Source: Propionibacteriaceae bacterium (GTDB lineage Bacteria > Actinomycetota > Actinomycetes > Propionibacteriales > Propionibacteriaceae). From it: DNA of 64,000 bases. A model generated the notes under the pieces. It searched no databases. It was not told the origin of the DNA and was given only the letters and a program-made list of their open reading frames with translations. Both the position numbers and the translations under genes were made by a program. Location of the stretch: contig JAISAO010000021.1 of NCBI GenBank assembly GCA_031266665.1, forward strand, positions 1-64,000, read 5' to 3'. Below are positions 25,627 through 34,226 of the stretch, one piece after another (position 1 is the first letter of the stretch; the number at the start of each line of letters is the position of its first letter).

Positions 25627-26943
25627 TCACGGTCGGGCCGGCTCCCGGTGGCGGTGGTAGACGATGGTACTCAGCAGTCCGACGATCAGCAGCGCCGTGG
25701 TGAGCAGGAAGGGCCAGGAGCGGTTGACGCTGGACAGGGCGCCGCCGATCCAGCCGAAGGGGGCGGTGGCGAGCATCACCACGGTGCGCTGGACGGCCAT
25801 CACGCGGGAGCGTTCGTTGTTGTCGGCGTGGATGGCCACCAGGGACTCGGCCAGCATGGACAAGACGGCCAGGCCGAACCCGTCCAAGACCAAGCAGACA
25901 CCCAGCCCCGCCAAAGTGGCGGCGGTCGGCCCGGCCACGGGCGCGGGGATGACCGCCACCAACGCCTGGCCGGCCGCGTAGACCGCGAAACCGGCCAGCA
26001 GCGGCGTCTTGAAGCCGGTGGTCTTGGTCAGGCGCGGGATGAGCGTGAAATAGAAGGCGATGGCCAGCAGCGAGCGGACCATCGGGAACAGCGGCAACCA
26101 GGCGTCCGGGACCAGGAGCTTCTGGGAGACGATGATCTGCCAGAAGGTGCCGGCGACCGTGCCGGCGGCGCCAACCAGGAAGGTCACCAGGATGGCGAAC
26201 TTGGTGCCCCGGGAGCGGCGCATCAAGGCTAGGACCTGCCGGTAGCCGGCCAACTCGCCCCACCAGGACCGCCCGCGCGTCTGCCGTTTACGGATCAGGC
26301 CCATCTCGGTCTCGCGGGTGATGACGTACAGCAGGACGACCTTGGCGGACATGACGACGAAGGCGTTGAGGTAGAGGATGCGCACCGCCGGGACCAGCGA
26401 GAATTGGGCCACCATGACGGCCGCTATCGGGGCCAGCAAAGCCGACAGGTTGCCGGCCACCAGCACCAGGGAGTACATGGCGGGGATGCGCTCGGCCGCG
26501 ACGCCTTCGACCAGCAGACAGTCCCAGGCGTTCTGGGTGACCTGCCAGGTGCCGTTGACCAGGGAGGCCCCGGCGAAGACCCAGAAGGCCCACTGGGGCG
26601 CCACCAACGAGGCGGCCGCCCAGATCAGACACGGTATGCACCAGGCGGCGGTGTCGAAGATGGCCAGGGTCACCCGGCGGCCCAATTTGTCAGTGATGAT
26701 CCCGCTCAACAGCCCCCAGACGGTCTGGGAGACCAGGCCGATCGAGGCCAGCAGGCCGATCCGGGCGTCTTGTAGACCGAGGGCGAGCATGTAGACCGAG
26801 GCGTAGGGCAGGCACAGGTTCATCGACAGGCCCCACATCGGCTCGGTCAAGACACAGGCACGCTGGTTGCCGCGCAGGTCCTTGAGCGCCCGGATGAGAG
26901 AGTTGTCCACAGTTGTTGAGCGCCTTTCCGCCGTCCGCCCCAT
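25627..26943 (-). CDS. MFS transporter
   Basis: 438 aa, about 12 TM segments. MFS motif A-like GLLSGIITDKLGRRVTLAIF follows helix 2. Helices include SMNLCLPYASVYMLALGL and LLAIAFYFTLIPRLTKTTG; a cytoplasmic loop at about 210-230 is basic (RKRQTRGRSWW). It matches the TCR/tet-like or nucleoside-permease-like MFS group loosely; substrate unknown. The start is uncertain: ATG 26943 or GTG 26910, the latter with GAAAGG 12 nt upstream. The divergent TetR gene, with two operator-like palindromes in between, probably represses it. Confidence 0.85.
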   Translation of the reverse strand: MGRTAERRSTTVDNSLIRALKDLRGNQRACVLTEPMWGLSMNLCLPYASVYMLALGLQDARIGLLASIGLVSQTVWGLLSGIITDKLGRRVTLAIFDTAAWCIPCLIWAAASLVAPQWAFWVFAGASLVNGTWQVTQNAWDCLLVEGVAAERIPAMYSLVLVAGNLSALLAPIAAVMVAQFSLVPAVRILYLNAFVVMSAKVVLLYVITRETEMGLIRKRQTRGRSWWGELAGYRQVLALMRRSRGTKFAILVTFLVGAAGTVAGTFWQIIVSQKLLVPDAWLPLFPMVRSLLAIAFYFTLIPRLTKTTGFKTPLLAGFAVYAAGQALVAVIPAPVAGPTAATLAGLGVCLVLDGFGLAVLSMLAESLVAIHADNNERSRVMAVQRTVVMLATAPFGWIGGALSSVNRSWPFLLTTALLIVGLLSTIVYHRHREPARP

Positions 26944-27027
26944 CCTACGAAGACCCCCGGCCCGGGCGGGACCGGTGGCGTGATCTTCACGGAAGTTGTC
27001 GCGTCCGCCTCCGACAACGAGGTGAAC

Positions 27028-27074
27028 TACCGACCAGTGGTATGTTACGGTGGGTGACGTACCGATGGTCGGTA
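27028..27074. promoter_or_regulatory. Two TetR operator-like palindromes
   Basis: TACCGACCAGTGGTA (27028-27042) and TACCGATGGTCGGTA (27060-27074) are 15-bp near-palindromes of the pattern TACCGAnnnnnGGTA; the second is perfect apart from its centre. Centres are 32 bp apart (three helical turns). They sit between the divergent MFS and tetR genes, so they probably bind the TetR dimer. Confidence 0.6.
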
Positions 27075-27100
27075 TCTATTCGGGGAAGGCAGCCTGCGCC

Positions 27101-27847
27101 ATGACCAGAACGAACAACTCGCGACGGACCATCAACGCCATCGTGGATGTCGCGGCCAGGCTGTTCGCCCTCAAGGGCTACGAGCAGACGACGATCCAAG
27201 ACATCGTGGACGGGCTGGGCATGTCCAAAGGGGCGATCTTCCACCACTTCGCCTCCAAGGAGGAGATCGTGGAGGCGGTCATAGCCAGACACTCCGTCAA
27301 GCTCATCTCGGCCGCCCAGGCCGCCGCCGACGACACCAGCGTCCCGGCGGACGAGCGTCTGATCCGAACCGCGCAGGCCTTGCACGTCAGCGACGACGAC
27401 GGGCTGCGGATGGTCGAGCACTTGCACCAGCCGCAGAACGCGCTGATGCATCTGAAACTGGAGCTCCTGCTGCGAGACGAGGCGGCCCCCATCTTGGCGC
27501 GGGTGGTGCGGGACGGGGTGGAGCAGGGAGTCTTCGACACGCCATACCCCCAGGAGGCGACCGAGATGATCCTGGCTTATTCCAACAGCGCCTTCGCCGC
27601 CGAACGCCTGGCCGCTTTCACCGGGGACGAGTTGGCGCACAAGGCCCAGAGCTTCATCTGGGCGATGGAGCGCCTGCTCGGCGCGAAAAGCGGGAGCCTG
27701 GCCGGCATCATCCGCATGTTCGACGGATTGGATCAGGGGAAAACGGCAGCTGAAGACGAATTTCAGTCCCCCGAGGCTCATGACGGCGGCGATGGCCGGG
27801 GCCGCGATAGCCGCCGTGACACTTATAGATTCTCTCGGGCCGAGTGA
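27101..27847 (+). CDS. TetR-family transcriptional regulator
   Basis: 248 aa from ATG 27101. HTH: INAIVDVAARLFALKGYEQT, then TIQDIVDGLGMSKGAIFHHF, ASKEEIVEAVI, a standard TetR N-terminus. The C-terminal ligand domain is helical (EHLHQPQNALMHLKLELLLR, ILARVVRDGVEQGVF). The last 30 residues (GRGRDSRRDTYRF) are basic and low-complexity. An upstream in-frame ATG (27050 region) falls on the operator sequences and is rejected. Target: the divergent MFS gene and itself. Confidence 0.93.
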   Translation: MTRTNNSRRTINAIVDVAARLFALKGYEQTTIQDIVDGLGMSKGAIFHHFASKEEIVEAVIARHSVKLISAAQAAADDTSVPADERLIRTAQALHVSDDDGLRMVEHLHQPQNALMHLKLELLLRDEAAPILARVVRDGVEQGVFDTPYPQEATEMILAYSNSAFAAERLAAFTGDELAHKAQSFIWAMERLLGAKSGSLAGIIRMFDGLDQGKTAAEDEFQSPEAHDGGDGRGRDSRRDTYRFSRAE

Positions 27848-27879
27848 ACGCGATAGGGGTCTGACGATTGGGAACAGTC

Positions 27880-28554
27880 ATGACAATACTCATCCTTGAG
27901 GACGACGCCGCCCTTTCCAAAGGTATCGAGTTGGCGCTCAAATCAGCCGACCGGAGGTTCGTGCGCTGCCCCACCGTCGCCGCCGCGCGGGCAGAGTTGT
28001 CAAAGCGCGACCCCGACCTGTTTCTGGTGGACATCAATCTGCCGGACGGTTCGGGGCTCGACTTCTGCGCCCGTCTGCGCGCCGCCGGCCGCACCGCCCC
28101 CATTCTCATGCTGACCGCCAACGACACCGAGCTTGACCAGGTCACCGGCCTGGAGAGCGGCGCGGACGATTACGTCACCAAGCCGTTCTCTTTGGCCGTC
28201 CTGCGGGCCAGGGTGGACGCCTTGCTCCGGCGCGGCCACTATGCTCCCGTCGCCCGGGTCGATGGTTTCTTATTCGACTTCGAGGCGCAGCTATTCGAGA
28301 AGGACGGCCGGCTGATCGAATTGCCGAAGACGGAGGCGCGGCTACTGCGGGCGTTGTTCGCCCGCCCCGGGCGAACCCTGACCCGCCAGCAGTTGTCGCG
28401 CCAAGTCTGGGCGGAGGGCGCGGAGTATGTGGACCCGAACGCGCTGTCCGTCGCGGTGCGGCGGCTGCGCGGCCTGCTGGAGGACGATCCGTCGCGGCCC
28501 AGACACATTAGAACCGTCCACGGCGTCGGATATAAGTGGGTCTCGAACCTATGA
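27880..28554 (+). CDS. OmpR-family response regulator
   Basis: 224 aa. Receiver domain: acidic pair LILEDDAALSKG, phospho-Asp in LFLVDINLPDGSG (about residue 50), LTAND and the Lys in VTKPFSLAVLRARV. C-terminal winged helix: LPKTEARLLRALFARPGRTL, TRQQLSRQVW, AVRRLRGLLEDDP, HGVGYKWV. ATG 27880 with GGGA nearby. Its stop overlaps the kinase start as ATGA. It heads a four-gene operon with kinase and ABC transporter, like BceRS-BceAB/VanR-type peptide antibiotic-sensing modules. Confidence 0.95.
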   Translation: MTILILEDDAALSKGIELALKSADRRFVRCPTVAAARAELSKRDPDLFLVDINLPDGSGLDFCARLRAAGRTAPILMLTANDTELDQVTGLESGADDYVTKPFSLAVLRARVDALLRRGHYAPVARVDGFLFDFEAQLFEKDGRLIELPKTEARLLRALFARPGRTLTRQQLSRQVWAEGAEYVDPNALSVAVRRLRGLLEDDPSRPRHIRTVHGVGYKWVSNL

Positions 28555-29474
28555 GGACCGGCGGCAAACTGGCGCAACGGCTGGACGCGATGCTGGACGA
28601 CGCGCTCGCCGGCAGGTTCAGGGTCGAGGATTACGATGAGAGCCTCTTGTCCAAGATCGAGTCGAAAATGGCCAAGCTGCTCGACGCCGCCGATCTGCGC
28701 CAAACACGGATCGAGGACGAGCAACGGCGCGTCCACTCGCTGATCAGCGACATCTCCCACCAGACCAGAACGCCGCTGGCGAACGTCTCGCTGTACGCCC
28801 AGCTTCTCCTAGAACAGGATCTGGACGAGCCCCAGGCCGGGTTGGCGGCACAAATCCTGGCCAACGCGGACAAGCTCGGTTTCCTCGTCCAATCGCTGGT
28901 GAACACCTCCCGGTTGGAGAGCGGCCTGATACGGATGGCGCCGCGACCAGCCGACGCGCGGGAACTGGTCCGGGCCGCGGTCGCCGGCTGCCTGGCGGAC
29001 GCCGCCTCGAAGGACATCCGGCTGGCCATCGCCTTGGGCGACGGCCCGCTGCTGGCCAGCTTCGACCCCCGCTGGTGCGGCGAGGCCCTGGTCAACATCA
29101 TCGACAACGCCATCAAGTACACGCCCCAGGGCGGCCAGGTCACAGTCGGAGCCGAATCCTACGAGATGTTCGTCAGAATCGACGTCTCGGACACCGGACG
29201 GGGCATCCGCGAAGCCGATCTGCCGAAGGTGTTCGGGCGCTTCTGGCGGGCGGAGGAGTCCGCCGACGACCCCGGCTCGGGCGTGGGACTGTACCTGGCC
29301 CGCCAGATCATCATCGGCTGCGGCGGGTACATCAAAGCGCAGTCAGAACCAGGTCTAGGAAGCGTCTTCTCGGTGTTCCTGTCAAAAATGAAAGACGATC
29401 GAAAGATCCCGGCAAGAACAGTGGTCCAAGCTGGACGGGCAAACACCAGCCAACGGCCGGAAGGACCACTGTGA
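28551..29474 (+). CDS. Sensor histidine kinase without membrane segments
   Basis: 307 aa. HisKA H-box LISDISHQTRTPLANV at about residues 62-77; N-box NIIDNAIKYTP; G1 DTGRGIREADLPKVFGRFWR and G2 GSGVGLYLARQII. The first 55 residues are a coiled-coil-like helix (LSKIESKMAKLLDAADLRQ) and no TM or sensor domain is present. It therefore probably reads a signal through a partner, plausibly the permease, as BceS-type intramembrane-sensing systems do, although those kinases keep two TM helices. Start ATG overlaps the regulator stop (ATGA); the stop overlaps the next start (GTGA). Confidence 0.93.
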   Translation: MRTGGKLAQRLDAMLDDALAGRFRVEDYDESLLSKIESKMAKLLDAADLRQTRIEDEQRRVHSLISDISHQTRTPLANVSLYAQLLLEQDLDEPQAGLAAQILANADKLGFLVQSLVNTSRLESGLIRMAPRPADARELVRAAVAGCLADAASKDIRLAIALGDGPLLASFDPRWCGEALVNIIDNAIKYTPQGGQVTVGAESYEMFVRIDVSDTGRGIREADLPKVFGRFWRAEESADDPGSGVGLYLARQIIIGCGGYIKAQSEPGLGSVFSVFLSKMKDDRKIPARTVVQAGRANTSQRPEGPL

Positions 29475-30145
29475 GCATATTGAGAACGACGGACCTGAAA
29501 AAGCACTACGGCTCCCCGGGCTCCGACGCCGTGTCGGTCCGGGCGCTCGACGGCGTCGACCTGGCCGTCGAGCGGGGCGAATTCGTGTCGGTGGTGGGCA
29601 GCTCGGGCAGCGGCAAGTCAACGCTGTTGCACCTGCTGGGCGGCCTCGACCGTCCGACGGCGGGACAAGTCGAGATCGGCGGCCAGCCGATCTTCGCCAT
29701 GCGGGACGACGAGCTGACCATTTTCCGCCGCCGCCACATCGGGTTTGTCTTCCAAAGTTACAACCTGGTCCCAGTTCTGACCGTCGAGGAGAACATTCTG
29801 CTGCCGCTGGAACTCGACCGGGCCAGGCCGGACGGCCCGTTCGTGGACCAAGTGATCGCCATGCTGGGGCTGTCTAACAGAAGGCGCTCCCTGCCCGACC
29901 AACTGTCGGGCGGCCAACAGCAGCGCGTCGCCATCGCCCGCGCCCTGGCGGCGAAGCCGGCCATCATCTTGGCCGACGAGCCGACCGGGAACCTGGACAG
30001 CCGGGGCGGCATGGACGTGATGGGGCTGCTGAAGATCAGCGGCGAGCGGTTCGGCCAGACCATCGTCTTGATCACCCACAACCCGGAGATCGCGCAGCTG
30101 GCCGATCGCACCATCCGGATCGAGGACGGGAGGATCGTCTTGTGA
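29471..30145 (+). CDS. ABC transporter ATP-binding protein (MacB/LolD-like)
   Basis: 224 aa. Walker A VVGSSGSGKSTLLHLLGG, Q-loop FVFQSYNLVP, signature LSGGQQQRVAIARAL, Walker B IILADEPTGNLDS, H-loop LITHNPE. The FQSYNL and DEPTGNLDS forms are typical of the MacB/LolD/BceA group that partners with FtsX-type permeases. GGAAGGA precedes the GTG start, which overlaps the kinase stop; the stop overlaps the permease start (GTGA). Energises the neighbouring permease. Confidence 0.96.
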   Translation: MSILRTTDLKKHYGSPGSDAVSVRALDGVDLAVERGEFVSVVGSSGSGKSTLLHLLGGLDRPTAGQVEIGGQPIFAMRDDELTIFRRRHIGFVFQSYNLVPVLTVEENILLPLELDRARPDGPFVDQVIAMLGLSNRRRSLPDQLSGGQQQRVAIARALAAKPAIILADEPTGNLDSRGGMDVMGLLKISGERFGQTIVLITHNPEIAQLADRTIRIEDGRIVL

Positions 30146-31710
30146 GCGCGAGCCACAACAGCGCGATCCGCCGTGTCACGCGACGGTCGCTCAAACAGAA
30201 CCCGAGCCACACCGTCTTCACGGTGCTGGCGATCACGTTGTCCGCGGCCATGATCTCAGCGGTCTGCGGGTTCGCCGCCAGCGGGCGGCAGATGCTGTTC
30301 GATTTCTTGGGCGAGGATGTCTTGGAGGCACGGCAATACAGCGCCATGGTGTACACGGCGGCGGCTGTCTTCGGTCTGATCCTGGTGGCGACGTCCGTCA
30401 TCATCGCCTCAAACGCTTTCCGGGCCAGCGCGGGCGAGCGGACGAAACAGTTCGGCCTGCTGGGGAGCATCGGCGCGACCAAAGGACAAATCACGGCGGC
30501 GGTGGTTTACGAGGGCGTGTTCCTCAGTGCGGTGGGAATACCCCTGGGGCTGCTGCTCGGCAACGCCATACACCTGTTGGCCGCAGATATAGTTGAAACA
30601 CTGTTCGTCCAGGTCAACGCCGCCAGAATGGCCCACGGCGCCAACGGCGACAGCGAACTTCATTTCGCCTATGTGTTCTCATGGCCAGCCACGGCGCTGG
30701 CCGTCGCCGTCAGCCTCGTCACCGTTCTGGTCTCGGCTTGGCTGCCGGCGCGCCGGGCCGCCTCGCTGTCGCCGGTCGAGGCCATGCGCCAAAGCGGAGG
30801 GGACGCGCCAGCGGCGAAATCCGTCAAAGTGTCTCCCCTGACGCGGGCGCTGTTCGGCTGTGAGGGCGCGCTGGCCGTGAAGTACGCCAAACGCGGCCGC
30901 CGCAGCTACCGCGCGACGGTGGCCGCGCTGTCCATCTCCGTGGTCCTATTCATAACGGGCTCGTTCTTCGCCAGCGGGATGGAACGGTCGATGACTTCCG
31001 CGATGCCCTACGCCGGCGTCACCGCCGGAGTGGAGTACATCTCCGCCACGGATCACCGTTTGCCGCTGGCAGCGGTGGAACGGGTGACCGTGCGGCTGGC
31101 CGAGTTCCCCGACACTATTGTGCATCTGGAGGAAGCCACCGAGGATGGCACGGCCTTGACCGTCTGGCTGGCCGAGACTGACGATGTGGAGGGGTTCAGG
31201 TCCTATGCCATGTCCGTGCTCGAAGAAATCGTCGGGGCGCCGCAAAGCGACCAGTACCGGCTGAACACCTACGACACCTCCAAAATCACCGCCGGACAAA
31301 GGGCGGTGATGCTGGCCGTCAGATTGTTCACCTATGGCTTCGTGGCCCTGCTGACGTTGATCGCCGTCACCAACGTGATCAGCACGGTGGTGACGAATAT
31401 GCGCCTGCGTAACCGTGAGTTCGCCCTGCTTAGAGCCATCGGGATGTCGCGGAAGAACTTCTCCAAGATGCTGCGCCACGAGAGCCTGCTGTCCTCGGCG
31501 CGGGCGTTGCTGTACGGGATTCCCCTCGGCTCGGCGTTCGCCTACATCCTTTACACCGGCTTCATGCGGTCTACGGAGTTCGGCTTCGTCTACCCCTGGC
31601 TGGCCGTGGCGATCAGTCTGGCCGGTGTGATCGTGATCGTGTTCGCCGCCACCAAGATCGCCCAGAGCCGGATCAACCGGCTGAGCGTCATCGAGGCCCT
31701 GCACGAGTGA
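30142..31710 (+). CDS. FtsX-like ABC transporter permease
   Basis: 522 aa. TM1 near residues 25-45 (AITLSAAMISAVCGFAASG), TM2-4 around 70-215, a second set at about 255-280 (AALSISVVLFITGSFFASG) and three at the C-terminus (395-420, 450-475, 490-510). Two FtsX domains are present: FRASAGERTKQFGLLGSIGA and MRLRNREFALLRAIGMSRKNF, each with the family coupling-helix pattern. An extracytoplasmic segment of about 110 residues (290-395) may bind ligand. With the ATPase it forms a peptide-antibiotic detox or sensing transporter by analogy with BceAB/Vex systems; substrate not known. Confidence 0.92.
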   Translation: MSASHNSAIRRVTRRSLKQNPSHTVFTVLAITLSAAMISAVCGFAASGRQMLFDFLGEDVLEARQYSAMVYTAAAVFGLILVATSVIIASNAFRASAGERTKQFGLLGSIGATKGQITAAVVYEGVFLSAVGIPLGLLLGNAIHLLAADIVETLFVQVNAARMAHGANGDSELHFAYVFSWPATALAVAVSLVTVLVSAWLPARRAASLSPVEAMRQSGGDAPAAKSVKVSPLTRALFGCEGALAVKYAKRGRRSYRATVAALSISVVLFITGSFFASGMERSMTSAMPYAGVTAGVEYISATDHRLPLAAVERVTVRLAEFPDTIVHLEEATEDGTALTVWLAETDDVEGFRSYAMSVLEEIVGAPQSDQYRLNTYDTSKITAGQRAVMLAVRLFTYGFVALLTLIAVTNVISTVVTNMRLRNREFALLRAIGMSRKNFSKMLRHESLLSSARALLYGIPLGSAFAYILYTGFMRSTEFGFVYPWLAVAISLAGVIVIVFAATKIAQSRINRLSVIEALHE

Positions 31711-31733
31711 ACGCCGGACGAAGAATCCGACTG

Positions 31734-31833
31734 GGAGGCTTATTCATGGTGAGACCGCGGGTCAAACCCGCCATGACGCCGCCGGTCGTCATCTTGGACT
31801 TGACCCGAGATCTGGTCCGGCCCGCGCCTAAGC
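31734..31833. repeat. MITE-like element, family 3, copy B
   Basis: Left end GAGGCTTATTCATGG matches the left terminal repeat of the 58247 element, and the core GTCGTCATCTTGGACTTGAC agrees with that copy at 27 of 31 positions over the full core; the right end is degenerate (CCTAAGCC). It lies right after the permease stop and fills most of the gap before the GlxA gene. Confidence 0.65.
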
Positions 31834-31915
31834 CGCTGGCCATGGGCGAGGGCGGAATCGCGGCGGCCAACCGGGGAGGCCCGCCGTCCGGCCGGCGGCC
31901 GGGGAGGCCGTGGTC

Positions 31916-32950
31916 ATGATAGTGGGACTGCTGCTGGCCGACGCCATGCGTTCTTTCGACGTCGGCGCGGCGCTCGAGGTGTTCGCCTACGACCGGACCG
32001 TCTCCGGGGTGCCCCGAGACGATGTGCGCCTGGCCTCCCCGGCGGGACAGGTCACCTTGGACCACGGGCTCAGGCTGGCCACCGGGCCGCTGTCGGGGTT
32101 GGCCGGCTGCGAGTTGATCGTCGTCCCCGGCTTCGCCAACCTGGACGCCTACCCGTCCACGGTCACGCCGGCCAGCCCCTACGCCGGCCAACGGCGCCCC
32201 GGCTGGGCCGACCTGGCCGTCCCGCCCGGACTGGCCGCCGCCCTGGTCGAGGCCCACGCCGCCGGGGCCGAGATCGCCTCGGTCTGCACCGGCGCCTTCG
32301 TCCTGGCCCAAGCCGGCTTGTTGGACGGCGCGGAGGCCACGACCCACTGGGGCGCCTGCCAGACCCTGGCCGAGCAACACCCACGGGTGCGCGTCCGGCC
32401 CGATGTGCTCTACACCCACGACGCCGCCCGTCGGGTCTGGACCTCGGCCGGGGTGACCGCCGGCATCGACTTGTGCATCGCCATCAAAGCCCACCACCAC
32501 GGGGCCGTCGCCGCCGCCACCGTCGCCCGCTCCATGGTGCTGCCGGCCGTCCGCCACGGCGGCCAGGCCCAATACATCCCGCCCCGCCTGGCCGAGCGCG
32601 AGACCGTCGGCGCCGACCTGGCCGCCCTCTGCGCCGCCGTCCGGCGCGACCTGGGCCGCGCCTGGACCCTGGCCGACATGGCTGCGGCCGGCCACCTGTC
32701 CAGCCGCAGTCTGCAACGCCGCTTCGCCGCCCAAATCGGCCTGAGCCCGTCCGCCTGGCTCATCCGCGAACGGGTCCGGGCCGCCCAAGAACTCCTGGAG
32801 TCCTCCGTCTTGGACGTCGGCCAAGTGGCCAGCCGGGTCGGCTTCGGCTCCGCCGACCTGCTGCGCAAACACTTCCGCCCCCTGGTCGGAACCACCCCCA
32901 CCCGTTACCGAACCGCCTTCCCGCCGCCTCGACCGGCGGGGCGGCCGTGA
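31916..32950 (+). CDS. GlxA-family AraC-type transcriptional regulator
   Basis: 344 aa. N-terminal DJ-1/PfpI-like amidotransferase-fold domain (VGLLLADAMRSFDVGAALEV, VVPGFANLD, and the nucleophile-elbow region SVCTGAFVLAQAGLLDG) used here for sensing, then ATTHWGACQ and SAGVTAGIDLCI. C-terminal AraC HTH pair: WTLADMAAAGHLSSRSLQRR and DVGQVASRVGFGSADLLRKHF, ending PTRYRTAF. ATG 31916 has GGGGAGG 8 nt upstream; an earlier GTG at 31910 is too close to it. The target genes are not evident. Confidence 0.93.
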   Translation: MIVGLLLADAMRSFDVGAALEVFAYDRTVSGVPRDDVRLASPAGQVTLDHGLRLATGPLSGLAGCELIVVPGFANLDAYPSTVTPASPYAGQRRPGWADLAVPPGLAAALVEAHAAGAEIASVCTGAFVLAQAGLLDGAEATTHWGACQTLAEQHPRVRVRPDVLYTHDAARRVWTSAGVTAGIDLCIAIKAHHHGAVAAATVARSMVLPAVRHGGQAQYIPPRLAERETVGADLAALCAAVRRDLGRAWTLADMAAAGHLSSRSLQRRFAAQIGLSPSAWLIRERVRAAQELLESSVLDVGQVASRVGFGSADLLRKHFRPLVGTTPTRYRTAFPPPRPAGRP

Positions 32951-32957
32951 ATCAGCC

Positions 32958-33311
32958 TCATTGGCCGGGAACGACGCAGAACTGGTTCCCGTCCGGATCG
33001 GCCAGCACCGTCCAGGCGAAACCGTTCACCTCGTGTTGGGCGACGAAGGCGGCCCCGGCGGCGACGAACCGTCGCGCTTCGGCCTCCACGTCGGCCGCCG
33101 AGCAATCCAGATGGACGCGATTCTTGCCGGGCGTCGGCTGGTCCACCTGCTGAAAACACAAAGTGAAACCGTTGTCCCGCTCGCCAATGCCGACCATCAC
33201 ATACTGGCCCAGATCGGCGTAGACGACGCCGCCCGTCCGTTCGGCCCACCAGGCGGCCAGCCGCCGCGGATCAGTCGTGTCGATCGCGACCTGTTTGATG
33301 GCGATGCTCAT
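32958..33311 (-). CDS. VOC (glyoxalase-like) domain protein
   Basis: 117 aa. VOC beta-alpha-beta modules: IKQVAIDTTDPRRLAAWWAE, VMVGIGERDNGFTLCFQQV, KNRVHLDCSAADVEAEARRF, and the end FAWTVLADPDGNQFCVV, the usual glyoxalase/bleomycin-resistance closing strand. Typical of small actinobacterial VOC proteins of unknown substrate. Its ATG overlaps the stop of the GyrI-like gene (ATGA), so they are co-translated. Confidence 0.88.
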   Translation of the reverse strand: MSIAIKQVAIDTTDPRRLAAWWAERTGGVVYADLGQYVMVGIGERDNGFTLCFQQVDQPTPGKNRVHLDCSAADVEAEARRFVAAGAAFVAQHEVNGFAWTVLADPDGNQFCVVPGQ

Positions 33312-33937
33312 ATTGATTCCCCTCGTATCGGGTGGCGCAGTATCGTGCGCATTTTCTCCGGCGCGACCTTGCGCGGGTCGGACAGGTAGATCTCGTGGTG
33401 CCGCCGGCCGCCGCCTAAGTCGATGGCATAACCATGTTCGACGGCGAAGGCGTCGATGGCGGCCACCGTGGCCGGCTCGTCATCGTAGGGGCCGAGGTGC
33501 GTCGCCTGCGCGCACAGGCCCTCGGCGAAATGGACGAGCCGCGCTCTCGCCAGGTCGAGTTTCGGCTTCTTCCTGGCGACGACATCACAGGTCGAGGCGA
33601 AAACGTCCTGGGTCACGAAGTCGGGTTGACGAATGAGCGCCGTCCACACGAACGCGCTCTTGTCCGCTATCGGGGAGCCGCCTCCCCGGAAGTCCTCATC
33701 GGTGACGCTCCAAAATCCCTCCAGCGGAGCGACAACGTACTCCAGCACCGACTTGTTGCCCATTTTGACGGCATAAGACAACCCGTAAATAACTTGTACG
33801 GCGGAGCTGTAGTCTTCGCCCGTGTTCGGATCACCAACGCCGTCCACGGCGATGAATGTCATCTCTGGCACGTCGACGACCCGAGGCGACGAGTTGGACC
33901 CATACAGGTCTCCACGCTCCTTCTTGAAGTCAAACAT
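33308..33937 (-). CDS. GyrI-like small-molecule-binding protein
   Basis: 209 aa. Matches the GyrI-like (SHS2-type) group of about 200 aa: opens MFDFKKERGDLYGSNSSPRV, then DVPEMTFIAVDGVGDPN, YSSAVQVIYGLSYAVKM, PLEGFWSV, then ATHLGPYDDEPATVAAIDAF and HHEIYLSDPRKVAPEKMRTI. Such proteins bind hydrophobic ligands or act on them, and GyrI relatives protect gyrase. TACGAT (33944-33949 in plus coordinates) is exactly 6 nt before the ATG, so a leaderless start is likely. Confidence 0.9.
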   Translation of the reverse strand: MFDFKKERGDLYGSNSSPRVVDVPEMTFIAVDGVGDPNTGEDYSSAVQVIYGLSYAVKMGNKSVLEYVVAPLEGFWSVTDEDFRGGGSPIADKSAFVWTALIRQPDFVTQDVFASTCDVVARKKPKLDLARARLVHFAEGLCAQATHLGPYDDEPATVAAIDAFAVEHGYAIDLGGGRRHHEIYLSDPRKVAPEKMRTILRHPIRGESI

Positions 33938-34226
33938 CGGTTGATCGTAGCGCTCCAGACCATAGGAGACCGGCGGCATCGCCAGGAATGAGCGTGTCGG
34001 CGTGTTCTTCGTCAAAGCTGTCGCTCCCAGACGGCACCATGCGCACCGACGACACGGCGGTCTACCAGACCAGCACAACACAACCAGGCTGCTGCCTCTG
34101 GACGAGCCCGGACAATGCCTTTGGGCCATGGATTTTCGCCCCAGACGATCAGGTCGAACAGATAGCAGGTGTTCGCACGCTTGGCGGCCGTGGGCGTCCA
34201 GAGGTTTGGGGCCTACGCTGGACGGC

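Noticed and set aside
33993-34226. Small gene before the DJ-1 gene
   Set aside because: Open frames in several phases but no start signal, no motif and no codon bias.
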